In this document: positions 55,934 to 64,000 of the stretch, in pieces | Layout of the letters: every line of letters begins with the position of its first letter | Position numbering within the stretch: position 1 is the first letter of the stretch | Assembly: GCF_000346465.2 (NCBI RefSeq) | Contig: NC_034014.1 | Span: forward strand, 16,135,505 to 16,199,504 | From: Prunus persica | Taxonomy: Eukaryota > Streptophyta > Magnoliopsida > Rosales > Rosaceae | Direction: 5' to 3' | DNA: 64,000 bases | Translations under genes and position numbers: made by a program | Notes under the pieces: generated by a model | Seen by the model: only the letters and a program-made list of their open reading frames with translations | Databases searched by the model: none | Told to the model about the DNA's origin: nothing

Positions 55934-56949
55934 AAAACTTGTTGTGAAATTATTGCAAGCGCACAATCCGCACAAGTAATATAGAAATAAGTAGAGTGTT
56001 GTTCCCACAAAGACTATAATTTTCTATTAACTACCAATTATGATTAATTCAAAATTTTATTTGAACAGTTGATTAAAAAGATTGATTGACTTAAGTAAAC
56101 AAAAGCAATTATGAAAAATAGCAATTTAATTAATGATGGAAAATCAAGTTGATGAGGCACTAGAGCATCTGATTTCACCATAACCAATTCCACTTAATTC
56201 TTATAGCCAATTAACCATAATTACTACCCATGCTGACAGTTGGTTTTTCCTAATTCATTTGATATCCCCTCTCGGGCTCAACCAATAGTATTCCTAATTA
56301 ACAACTCATTCTCTCTCAAGCAAAGGATTTAGAAAATCAAGAACCTATTAAGTTCTATGAGAACCTGCATGAGTCCAGTTAGTCCCTCTCGGACACTCAT
56401 TCAAGACATGGTATTTATTACGAGAAGCAAACACCAAATATCTCCTCTCAGTCTCCGCTTTGATCATCAAATCAATTAAATATTGCCCAGGTATTCAAAG
56501 CATTAAGAACAGTAACAAATACTCAACATGGAATAATAATCAAAAATTAAAATAACTATAAAAATTAAGTATTCATGGTTAGGCTACATCGTAGCCCTAG
56601 CAAGGAAAATTAGGTCATGACAAAAGAAAAGTGAAACAAGAGAATTGTTGTCATAAAACCGATTTGGCCGATGGATTTGATCGCTGGATTCTCCACAGAA
56701 ACACCTTCGAAAGCTCCTAAAGTAGTGCAGCAGCAAATTCTTGGCTCTATATTTCTTTGGGTGTACGAAAGTTGGTGGAAAAATATAGTGGAAAAGATGA
56801 TCGTCCCTAGAGAGAGCTTAGGGTGACCTTATATAGTGTAAACAACTAACCCTACTCTAAAAAGGTATGGAAAAACTCTCCTAAAGCAAAATAAAATTCC
56901 AAACAATTAAGGGACCTCAATTAGGATTATAAAGCGTTTAAAAAGATTT

Positions 56950-57120
56950 TAAAAATCTGGATGTATTCAATTTGGATGTATTCAAACTTTAAAAGAGGTT
57001 TTACAAGTCTGGGTGTATTCAGTTCGGACTTATATGAACTTTTAAAGAGTCCATTCAAATATGGGTGTATTCAATTAGGATTATAAAAAAGTTGAATCAA
57101 ATCTAGGTGTATTCAAAAGG
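56950..57120. repeat. Five TIR-like motif copies in the Harbinger left subterminal region
   Basis: GGATGTATTCAATTTGG-type words at about 56961, 56980, 57008, 57062 and 57105; the one at 57062 (GGGTGTATTCAATTAGGATT) looks more like the right terminus than the actual left end does. Confidence 0.7.
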
Positions 57121-57828
57121 TCATATATTTGGAAGGATTTCATTAAGTGATAAATTTTCGTAGGTTTAAAGGGGAGAGTTCTAAATAACAAATACCAAAA
57201 TAAATCCAACCTCCCTCCCAAGTATTTCATCAGATGTTTTTTTGTTGCCCTAGCTTTTCTCTCTGCGAAGACGAACAACTTCCTTCCTCCATCTGTGAAG
57301 GTATGCTCCCTATTTTTTCTTTGATATACCTTGTTGGGTTTTCTTTTTCCATTTTTTCTTCATCGTGTTTTCCTTGTTAATAGGTTTATGCTTGTTACTA
57401 GGGTTTATGCTTGTTACTACTTTTTCTTCTGAAATATCTATATATGACTAGATAGAAAATTGAAATAATTGACAAGCTTTCTATAATCAAACAAAAAAAC
57501 TGAGACAAATATAAATGAACATTAAAAAAATGAAAATCCAAAAATTTTAACTTTTAAATGCTGTTTTGGAAGCCTAAACGACCTCAAAAGCCTAAAATCC
57601 ACCATATGTCACGGCAAAGCCGTGAGTTTGACTCATGGCATCATTCCCTTTTCAAATCATACACCCCAATCAGAGTTCGGACGCCAAATCTGCAAATTCC
57701 TACTGTGTCCTTTTTCCATTCAACATAAGATGTGTCATGTTTAATCTATGGTTGATGATGTACATTTTTTGTTTATTTTTTATGCTGTATTTTGTGATTG
57801 ACATGATAAAATTCATAGCTGCACTCAA

Positions 57829-58505
57829 ATGGAGTCTGAAAATACACAACAAGTAAATGGAAAAGGGAAGAGCAAACAAGATTATAATGCTTGGACTGTG
57901 GAAGAGAGTAGAATGTTGTTGCAACTCATGGTTGATGCTACAAGCCATGGATGGCGTGATGCTAATGGAATGCTAAGCAAGGCAACTGTAGAAACCAAAC
58001 TACTCCCCAAGATTAATGAAAAACTTAGGTGTCACAAAACCTATTCTCAATACCAGAGTCGGCTGAAGTACTTTAAAAGAGAATACCAGAAATACTCACA
58101 GCTTCTCCGTCACAGCTTTGGGTTTGGGTGAGATCCAACCACAAAGAAATTCACTGCTCCTGAAGAAGTTTGGAAAGACTACTTTAAGGTTAGGTTATTA
58201 AATTTTCTTTAAATAATTTCGTTTGGTAACTTGAATACATAATCTGTTAAATAATTATTTTTTTATTATTGTTTTTGTTATAGTCCCACTCAAAAGACAC
58301 AAGTATTCAAACAAAAACTTGTGAGGACTACGAGGATCTGCAAATTGTAATTGGGAATGCAACTGCTATTGGAAGAAACTCATTAGGATTGGATGATGAT
58401 ACTGATGGAAGAACTTTTAGGGCGGAAGATAGATATGTTGGAATAGAGGACTTTGTCTTTGATGATGAAAGTCAGGAGGATGAAGAAATTTATGAAACAA
58501 TTTAG
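57829..58505 (+). pseudogene. Harbinger ORF1: Myb/SANT-like DNA-binding protein, one nonsense codon
   Basis: Partner protein that brings the Harbinger transposase to the ends. Exon 1 (57829-58188) and exon 2 (58284-58505) have a GT...AG intron between. Myb/SANT-like domain: WTVEESRMLLQLMVDATSHG ... LLPKINEKLRCHKTYSQYQS ... LKYFKREYQKY; then FGFG, stop, DPTTKKFTAPEEVWKDYF. The expected Trp after GFG is TGA (58129-58131). The C-terminal exon is acidic. Otherwise the frame is intact and about 193 residues long. Confidence 0.85.
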
Positions 58506-58514
58506 AATTTATTA

Positions 58515-59781
58515 ATGGCGATTCAAGTAGTAGCTTATGCATTGAATGAGATTATGATGCATAGTGAAGAAATTGAACATCCATTAACTCGGCGACCAAT
58601 TACTATGAAGGGATATAATTATATACAACATGTATTGAATGACGATCCAGAGCATTTCCGAGAAAGGTATAGAATGTATCCTGATGTGTTTCAAAAGTTA
58701 TGCAGTATTATTAGAGAAAAAACACTCTTACAAGATATAAGATTCATTTGTGTAGAAGAAATGGTTGCGACCTTTTTGCTTATTGTGGGTCAAAATAATA
58801 GATATTGTCTAGTACGTAATACATTTGGCCAATCGCACTTCACTGCTAGTAAAAATTTTAACAAAGTTTTAAAGGCCTTGAACACAATAGCACCGGAGAT
58901 GCTAGCCAAGCCTGGATCCGCAGTACCGGCAAAAATAAGGGAAAGTACAAGGTTTTACCCATACTTTAAGGTAAATGTGTTATCTGGTGCAACTTGTTTT
59001 ATTCAATTTTTTTATGTTTAATAATATCTTTTAAACTTTTGGGTTTATTTCAGGATTGTATCGGAGCTATTGACGGCACACATATTCCAGCAATGGTAAC
59101 GAGACGCAACGTAAGTAGCTATCGTAATCATCACAGTACGATATCACAAAATGTATTAGCAGCTTGTAAGGGTGGGAGGGCTCAGCTCATGATTCAAGAG
59201 TACTACAAGATGCTTTAACAAGGAGGAATGGACTTAAAGTGCCACAAGGTATTTTTAAATTTTCAAATTTTTCTTATAGTTTACATTAGCTCATACATTG
59301 GATACTAACATATATGTAATCTATTATCAGGTAAATTTTTCTTAGTGGATTGTGGATTTCCAAATCGACGCCAATTTTTGGCTCCATTTCAAGGTGTTCG
59401 ATATCATCTCCAAGAGTTTGGTGGTCAAGGTCGTACACCTGCAAATGAAGTTGAGTTGTTCAATCTTCGTCATTCGTCCTTGAGGAATGTCATTGAGAGG
59501 ATATTTGGTATATTTAAGTCACGATTTACAATTTTCAAGTATGCACCTCCATTCCCATATGCGACACAAACAGAGATAGTGTTAGATCTGACGAATTTCC
59601 TGTTGAATTGGAGGACGAATCTTCTTCATCTTCATCGTTACCAGCTAATGAAAGGGATCCTGAACTAGTTTTCCAAACACAAGAACAGCAACGATGGAAT
59701 GCTAATGAATGGAGAGTTGGTATAGCTTTGGATATATGGAGAGATGCTTGGTACAATGACAACAATGAGAATCAAGGATAA
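58515..59781 (+). pseudogene. Harbinger transposase (DDE_4 type) with two internal deletions
   Basis: Exons 58515-58970, 59054-59248 and 59332-59781, all with GT/AG borders. The N-terminal helical region (PDVFQKLCSIIREKTLLQD) precedes a DDE core: DGTHIPAMVTRRN (first Asp), SAHDSRVLQDAL (second Asp) and VIERIFGIFKSRF (Glu). A short deletion near 59170 removes the beta-strand before the second Asp and shifts frame. A second near 59583 removes the LHNFLR-type segment and shifts frame again; the true C-terminus (ERDPELVFQTQEQQ ... WRDAWYNDNNENQG) then reads to 59781. All catalytic residues survive but in different frames. Confidence 0.87.
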
Positions 59782-59992
59782 TGAATGAACGTTAAATATT
59801 TTCTTAAACTTTTCTTTCAAATTTGTAATACATTTGTCACTATATTTCTTATGAATTTTGCTTTTTGTTAGACATAATTTTATTTCATGTTGTTAAAGGA
59901 AAAGATGTTATGAATTTGATTTTTTATTTCATCTTTTTTATATACATCAATGTTACTATATACGTTGACAACATTGAAAGTACTGTGCAAAC
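59782..59992. other. Harbinger 3' region, non-coding
   Basis: AT-rich 3' UTR-like sequence after the transposase stop. Confidence 0.5.
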
Positions 59993-60160
59993 AGGTACTA
60001 TGCATACGAAAAGTACTATGCATATTTGACACAGCATTCATGGTCAAATAGGTACTGTGCATACGAAAAGTACTGTGCATATTTGAAACAGCATTCACGT
60101 CAAATAGGTACTGTGGATACAAAAAGTACTGTGCATATTTGACACAGCATTCTTGGATTA
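59993..60160. repeat. 57-bp tandem repeat (three copies)
   Basis: Units at 59993, 60050 and 60106: AGGTACTGTGCATACGAAAA, then GTACTGTGCATATTTGACAC, then AGCATTCATGGTCAAAT. Within each unit GTACTGTGCATA occurs twice. Confidence 0.92.
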
Positions 60161-60319
60161 TTCTTTTCATTTTGAACTGTGCATATGTTCTTCCATCGCA
60201 AACAAGTACTTTTTGTTTTTGCTTTGGGTAACAAAAACAAATTTGATTGAAAAATTTCAAGTTTCTTTCTTTAAATGACAAGGATGGGGATAAAATGAAA
60301 TATACTGTCTACATAAGTC

Positions 60320-60450
60320 TAGAATAAAAGCCTATCAAGTTCTATGAAAGCTTAAGAAAGTTTATTAAAAAAATTATACAGAAGTCTTCTAAAAGTCTAT
60401 CAAGTTCTATACGAATTATAAAGTTCCATCAAGTTCTATGAAAGCTAGCA
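60320..60450. repeat. CTATCAAGTTCTATGAAAGCT repeats near Harbinger right end
   Basis: Three variants (about 60332, 60393 and 60424) form a subterminal repeat cluster on the right, unlike the left cluster. Confidence 0.65.
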
Positions 60451-61000
60451 CTTAAACAAAATCTTTTTAAACGCTCTAGAATCCTAATGGAATACACCCC
60501 CCTAAGAAAACAAACTAGGAAAGAATCATTCTTTGACTTGGAAACATGTCAGCCAACTTGCATGCATGTTTTGGGATCATTCCACTTCCTAGAAAATTCT
60601 GGAAAAATATGAGAAACGTAGCTTTATGTCTAAGCTTTCCTAGAATATATTACACGCCACTAGGAAAAATACGAAAGGTCTTCAAATCTTCAATCTTCCA
60701 CAACAGTGCAGTTCTGGCGGGATTTTAACTTAAGCTATCTTGACTTGCAAGTCTGGAGCATTTGGCTTGGTAGAAAATTATGAAACTTTGACACAATGAT
60801 CTTCAATGTCTTAACTTTCTTTTCCAATTAGCCTTAATCTAAAATTCATTCGAAAAGTCAATTTTGCAGTCGAAATCCTTCCAAGAGTGCAGAATAGCTG
60901 AAAATAAGGAAAGTAATGTAATAATGCTCTTTTTAATTAACTTTCCCTATAAAAATCAAATATAAGATGTATAAAAATATAGGAAATAATGCACTTATCA

Positions 61001-61398
61001 CTTGATCCCTCAGTAAGGGTACGTAGGGAGCCTGGGCTCTCACCCAAGTGCAGCCGCAAGATATACCATATTTTTGGACTTTAATTTGGTTTGTGGTTGT
61101 GACGGGGCGGAAACCTGTTTTAGATTGATGAATGATTGTTGAAGTCTTTACAACTACTTATGACTGTGCATGCTGAGGTTTGGACATTTTAAACTGCATT
61201 TTAACAAGTTGAAAATTTTGGTTAAGTCTGTTTTTTAGGGGAGACTCTGCCGAAATTTCAACAGAAAGTCTCGACCGTCTCCTCCTTTGATTTGGAAGAG
61301 AGATTAGGATGTTAACAAGTGGGCCCGGCATCGGTTGGATGTTGGAAAAACCACAGAATTCGTCACAGATTTCGAGGGATTCGGGGCGGGTCCTGTCA
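61001..61398 (-). repeat. Dispersed LTR-like repeat, copy 2 (TGACAGGACCCG family)
   Basis: Reverse homologue of 40194-40650. On the minus strand it starts TGACAGGACCCGCCCCG at 61398 and ends CTTACTGAGGGATCAAG at 61001, exactly next to the Athila-like LTR end. A G-rich stretch (CAGGGGGAGA, minus 61399-61408) precedes it like a polypurine tract, supporting a 3' LTR. Confidence 0.62.
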
Positions 61399-62128
61399 TC
61401 TCCCCCTGAAAAGAATGGGTCATCGGAGCCAAGAAATAAGCAATATTTTCATACTTCAAGGTAATGGGGATACGTCAATAAACATATCATTTGCAAAGAG
61501 AATTCAAGCACAAGTCACAAGAGAACCTGGCTCTGATACCAAGTTAAACAAAGTTAGGCAAATATTCAGTTATGCCCATATGTGTATTCTTCTCCAATGT
61601 AGAGGTATTTATGAAGAAGTATAAAGATGTGTTAACCCTAAATAACATAAAAAATAGAACTAAATTATAATAGAAAATAAATCTCAATTATAATAAGACT
61701 AGCCAAATAAATAAGTAACCAAATCAAAGTCCTAACTACATAAGAAGTCGCCAACACTTCTCACTTCGAAGAGTTCTTTCCTATATACACGTTCAGGTGC
61801 TATTGCACCAGTGCTCCTGACAAACTGAACAAAAAACACCAAATAATTCACATGCACATCAAGACAAAAGCACTCAAAAGCAGAAAGCTTAAAATAAAGC
61901 CAAAAGGTGCACTCGTCAAGGGAATCACAGAAAATTTGAAATAAAGCCAAATTCCCTCATATCCAAAACAACCAACCTCTCTTCAAAGTAAAATGGATGA
62001 AAGAAATATAGATTACAAGAGGAAGCCAAACTACAATAATATCATAGAAAAGGAAAACAACAAGCATATCAGCATCAGATAGGAATTTGGAACCAGAGCC
62101 ACTTCACTCTTGAGACACAGGCATTCAT
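61399..62128. other. Non-coding; contains a copia-type primer-site motif
   Basis: No gene. TGGTATCAGAGCCA on the minus strand at 61528-61541 matches the initiator-Met primer site, so remnant LTR retroelement sequence lies here. The part nearest 62129 is the 3' UTR side of the receptor kinase gene. Confidence 0.5.
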
Positions 62129-64000
62129 TTAAATGGCACTGAAAAAAGAACTTGGACTGGGAGGGGTTGGGATGTCCACGGTCCCTTCCAGCATCAGCAG
62201 AACTTTCTTCATAGAGGGACGGAGCGATGGCTCATCCTGGATGCACCAAAGTCCCACTTTAATCATCCTTTCAAATTGCCTTCTCTCTATCTCTTCATCA
62301 CCCGCTAATTTGCCAAGTTCACCCTTCTCAAAACAATGGGAGGCCAATTCATCCAAAATAGCCTCCTCCTCAGGAAGACTCCAATCCACGTTCCTTCGAC
62401 AACATATGATCTCCAACAGCACAATTCCGAAGCTGTAAACATCTGCTTTAACCGTTATCGGCATTTTCCTATGCCACTCCGGTGCAACGTACCCCTTGGT
62501 TCCTCTGATTCCAGTAGTGGTTCTAGTTTGGTCTGCCTTAAGCAGCTTTGCCAATCCAAAGTCGGAGATTTTCGGGCACATGAACTCATCTAGTAGTATA
62601 TTTTGAGGCTTTATGTCACAATGGATGATCTGTGTATCACACTCTTCATGGAGATAAAGAAACCCCCGCGCTATGTTACGAGCAATGCCCATTCTTTCTT
62701 CCCAAAATGGTTGCCTTTCACGGGTGAAGAGCACATCTGCAAGTGAGCCGTTGCTCATGTACTCATACACCAAAAGCTTTTTAGCTCCGTCAAGGCAATA
62801 CCCAAGTAAACGGACTAGATTCTTGTGATGGGTTCTCCCAATAACTCTGATCTCAGTCTGAAATTCTGTTTCCCCTTCAGCTGCAACTTTCTCTAGTCTT
62901 TTGACAGCAACTGGTTTTTGGCTACCCAAAATCAGCCCTTTATAAACTGTTGACGAGGCTCCTCTACCAAGCTCTTCCTTGAAATTATTAGTCATCTTTT
63001 CTAGCTCTTCATAAGCATATCGTCGCAGTGCCACACTCTCATTCAATTCAAGGTCACCATTCACAGCTCTCATTCTTTTATATGCCCAGACATTGTGTTT
63101 CCACAACACAATCACGGAAATCACCAACAAAATGGATCCAAAAGCAGTAAATGAAAGACCAATAATCAGGATGTCAGTTCTACCTTTTTTCTTGCTTCCT
63201 GGTTGAACAATTCTAGGTTCTGTACCTGGTTTTGTAGGTACACCTACCTTGATGAGAGCTATGTTTGAAGTTCCGATGTCTCTTCTACCATATCTCAAAG
63301 GAAGCCTCTGCTTTCTGCAGTTTGTACCGTCAAAAAGCGCAGCTTCACAGTTACAATCCTCCAGACAGCCTTGTATGCAAGCGTCTTTGTCAGATAATCT
63401 CGAACTCATATACGAAACATCTTCCCATGTTGTGCTTTCCAGCTCTTCCATGGTGTAAGTGAAATTCTCATTCCTGTTTTTGCACGCATCCGCAACAAAA
63501 TTCCTCTCGCACCCGGATGTCTGATTTCCCTGGCTGACAGATTCGAATCCCGGAAGACATCTACAGTCAGCCTGTAGATCAATTGAGACACAATAGCTAT
63601 TCAATCCGCATAGGCCTTTAGGGACACACTCATCCTTGGAAGACTCCCACTCAACTAACCAAGTTGCACTCTTTTTCAAATCATGTGAATACAAACGAAA
63701 TATCCCACCTACATCAATTCTCATAAGATAAAGTTTTCCTTCATCAGTAGGAAGACCTCCATCTGTTATATTCCGAATATTCGAACCATTCCTGTTGAGC
63801 AAGTAGAGATGGCCATCAGCACCAAAATTAAGTGTCACATTCTCTCCCTCACCATCAGTGAAAGATGAATAAAAAGAATAAACACTGGTGTCTGGAGTAT
63901 CTACAGGGTATTGAACAAGGTTTCCATCATTTTGCATTTTGAGACGGAAAATCCCCGTTGAGTGATCAGCTTCTGATTTCGCAGAGAAAAGTTCGTCTCC
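62129..64000 (-). CDS. G-type lectin S-receptor-like Ser/Thr kinase (LECRK type), N-terminus beyond window
   Basis: Single-exon open frame running off the right edge; the ATG at 63937 is internal because upstream codons (STGIFRLKMQNDGNLVQYP) belong to the B-lectin domain. Counting from that Met: end of the lectin domain (1-20), EGF-like Cys-rich part (104-143), PAN/apple domain (about 152-220), transmembrane helix (256-278), kinase domain from about 323: GRGASSTVYKG loop, Lys346 in VAVK, HCDIKPQN (439-446), DFG (459-461), GTKGYVAPEW. A plasma-membrane receptor kinase is expected; relatives function in pathogen and insect perception and stress. The catalytic loop is HCD, not HRD (non-RD), a type common among immune receptor kinases. 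No lesion seen in the 624 visible codons. The stop lies at 62129-62131. Confidence 0.95.
   Translation of the reverse strand, partial: GDELFSAKSEADHSTGIFRLKMQNDGNLVQYPVDTPDTSVYSFYSSFTDGEGENVTLNFGADGHLYLLNRNGSNIRNITDGGLPTDEGKLYLMRIDVGGIFRLYSHDLKKSATWLVEWESSKDECVPKGLCGLNSYCVSIDLQADCRCLPGFESVSQGNQTSGCERNFVADACKNRNENFTYTMEELESTTWEDVSYMSSRLSDKDACIQGCLEDCNCEAALFDGTNCRKQRLPLRYGRRDIGTSNIALIKVGVPTKPGTEPRIVQPGSKKKGRTDILIIGLSFTAFGSILLVISVIVLWKHNVWAYKRMRAVNGDLELNESVALRRYAYEELEKMTNNFKEELGRGASSTVYKGLILGSQKPVAVKRLEKVAAEGETEFQTEIRVIGRTHHKNLVRLLGYCLDGAKKLLVYEYMSNGSLADVLFTRERQPFWEERMGIARNIARGFLYLHEECDTQIIHCDIKPQNILLDEFMCPKISDFGLAKLLKADQTRTTTGIRGTKGYVAPEWHRKMPITVKADVYSFGIVLLEIICCRRNVDWSLPEEEAILDELASHCFEKGELGKLAGDEEIERRQFERMIKVGLWCIQDEPSLRPSMKKVLLMLEGTVDIPTPPSPSSFFSAI

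Larger units (their letters stand above)
56911..60502 (+). mobile_element. PIF/Harbinger DNA transposon
   Basis: 3.6 kb with inverted ends sharing ATTAGGATT.TA.AGCGTTT and AAAAAGATTTT, flanked by TAA on both sides (56908-56910, 60503-60505), the usual 3-bp duplication. It encodes the standard pair on the same strand: a Myb/SANT-like DNA-binding protein, then a DDE transposase. Both are damaged. Confidence 0.85.
55940..61000 (-). mobile_element. 5' LTR of a second Athila-like element, split by a Harbinger insertion
   Basis: The plus-strand left end TGTTGTGAAATTATTGC follows the primer site; the right end GCACTTATCA (minus TGATAAGTGC) is at 61000. Removing the Harbinger element (56911-60502) leaves about 1.47 kb. 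The internal region of the retroelement is missing beyond the primer site, so the rest has been deleted or moved. Confidence 0.72.

Noticed and set aside
61399..61541. A complete TRIM element defined by the G-rich tract (61399) and Met primer site (61528)
   Set aside because: The flanking sequences (61001-61398 and 61542 onward) do not match each other, so they are not an LTR pair.

Overview
This window is plant nuclear DNA, very probably from a woody eudicot. The evidence is Athila, Tat and Ale-type LTR retrotransposons, a 5S-bearing Cassandra LTR, MULE, CACTA and PIF/Harbinger transposases with plant intron signals, a phytoene synthase exon and a G-type lectin receptor kinase. The Cassandra LTR and kinase would fit Rosaceae, but the sequence alone does not prove the species. 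Almost the whole window is nested, decayed mobile DNA. The only ordinary host gene with an open frame is the receptor kinase cut by the right edge. There are two assembly gaps (16716-17708 and 26598-26697).

Layout. 1-1930: broken Mutator-like transposase. 2104-~9840: 3' part of a Tat-like Ty3/gypsy element (end of pol, a small palindromic MITE, an antisense plant-mobile-domain gene, a hairpin beside the polypurine tract, then a 3' LTR). ~9950-14280: CACTA-like territory with a broken transposase and a triple hairpin array. 14736-15509: long inverted-repeat element. 15510-19549: gene-poor DNA with a gap and a minisatellite. 19550-30494: an almost complete minus-strand Athila element with several frameshifts and a rearranged 5' LTR. 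30649-32067: decayed Ulp1-like protease gene. 32445-37673: a young copia element with TA...TA termini and a 5-bp target duplication, inserted in GGTACC-rich repeats. 38338-38530: a phytoene synthase exon fragment. 41416-51597: a 10.2-kb MULE with inverted termini and A-tract flanks. 51735-51998: a Cassandra solo LTR. 55940-61000: an Athila-like LTR containing a Harbinger element (56911-60502). 62129-64000: receptor-like kinase.

The most interesting unit is the MULE at 41416-51597. Besides a MURA-type transposase it carries an intact spliced GRF zinc-finger/transmembrane gene and two diverged paralogues of an unrecognised small protein on opposite strands, each interrupted by one TAG at a similar place. 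Second in interest are the antisense plant-mobile-domain gene in the Tat-like element, the phytoene synthase exon framed by direct repeats, and the copia element with non-TG/CA ends.

Decay pattern: many frame lesions are single-base changes in homopolymers, and several nonsense codons look like Trp-to-stop G-to-A transitions. The latter is expected for methylated, silenced repeats. The former should be checked against reads for assembly error.
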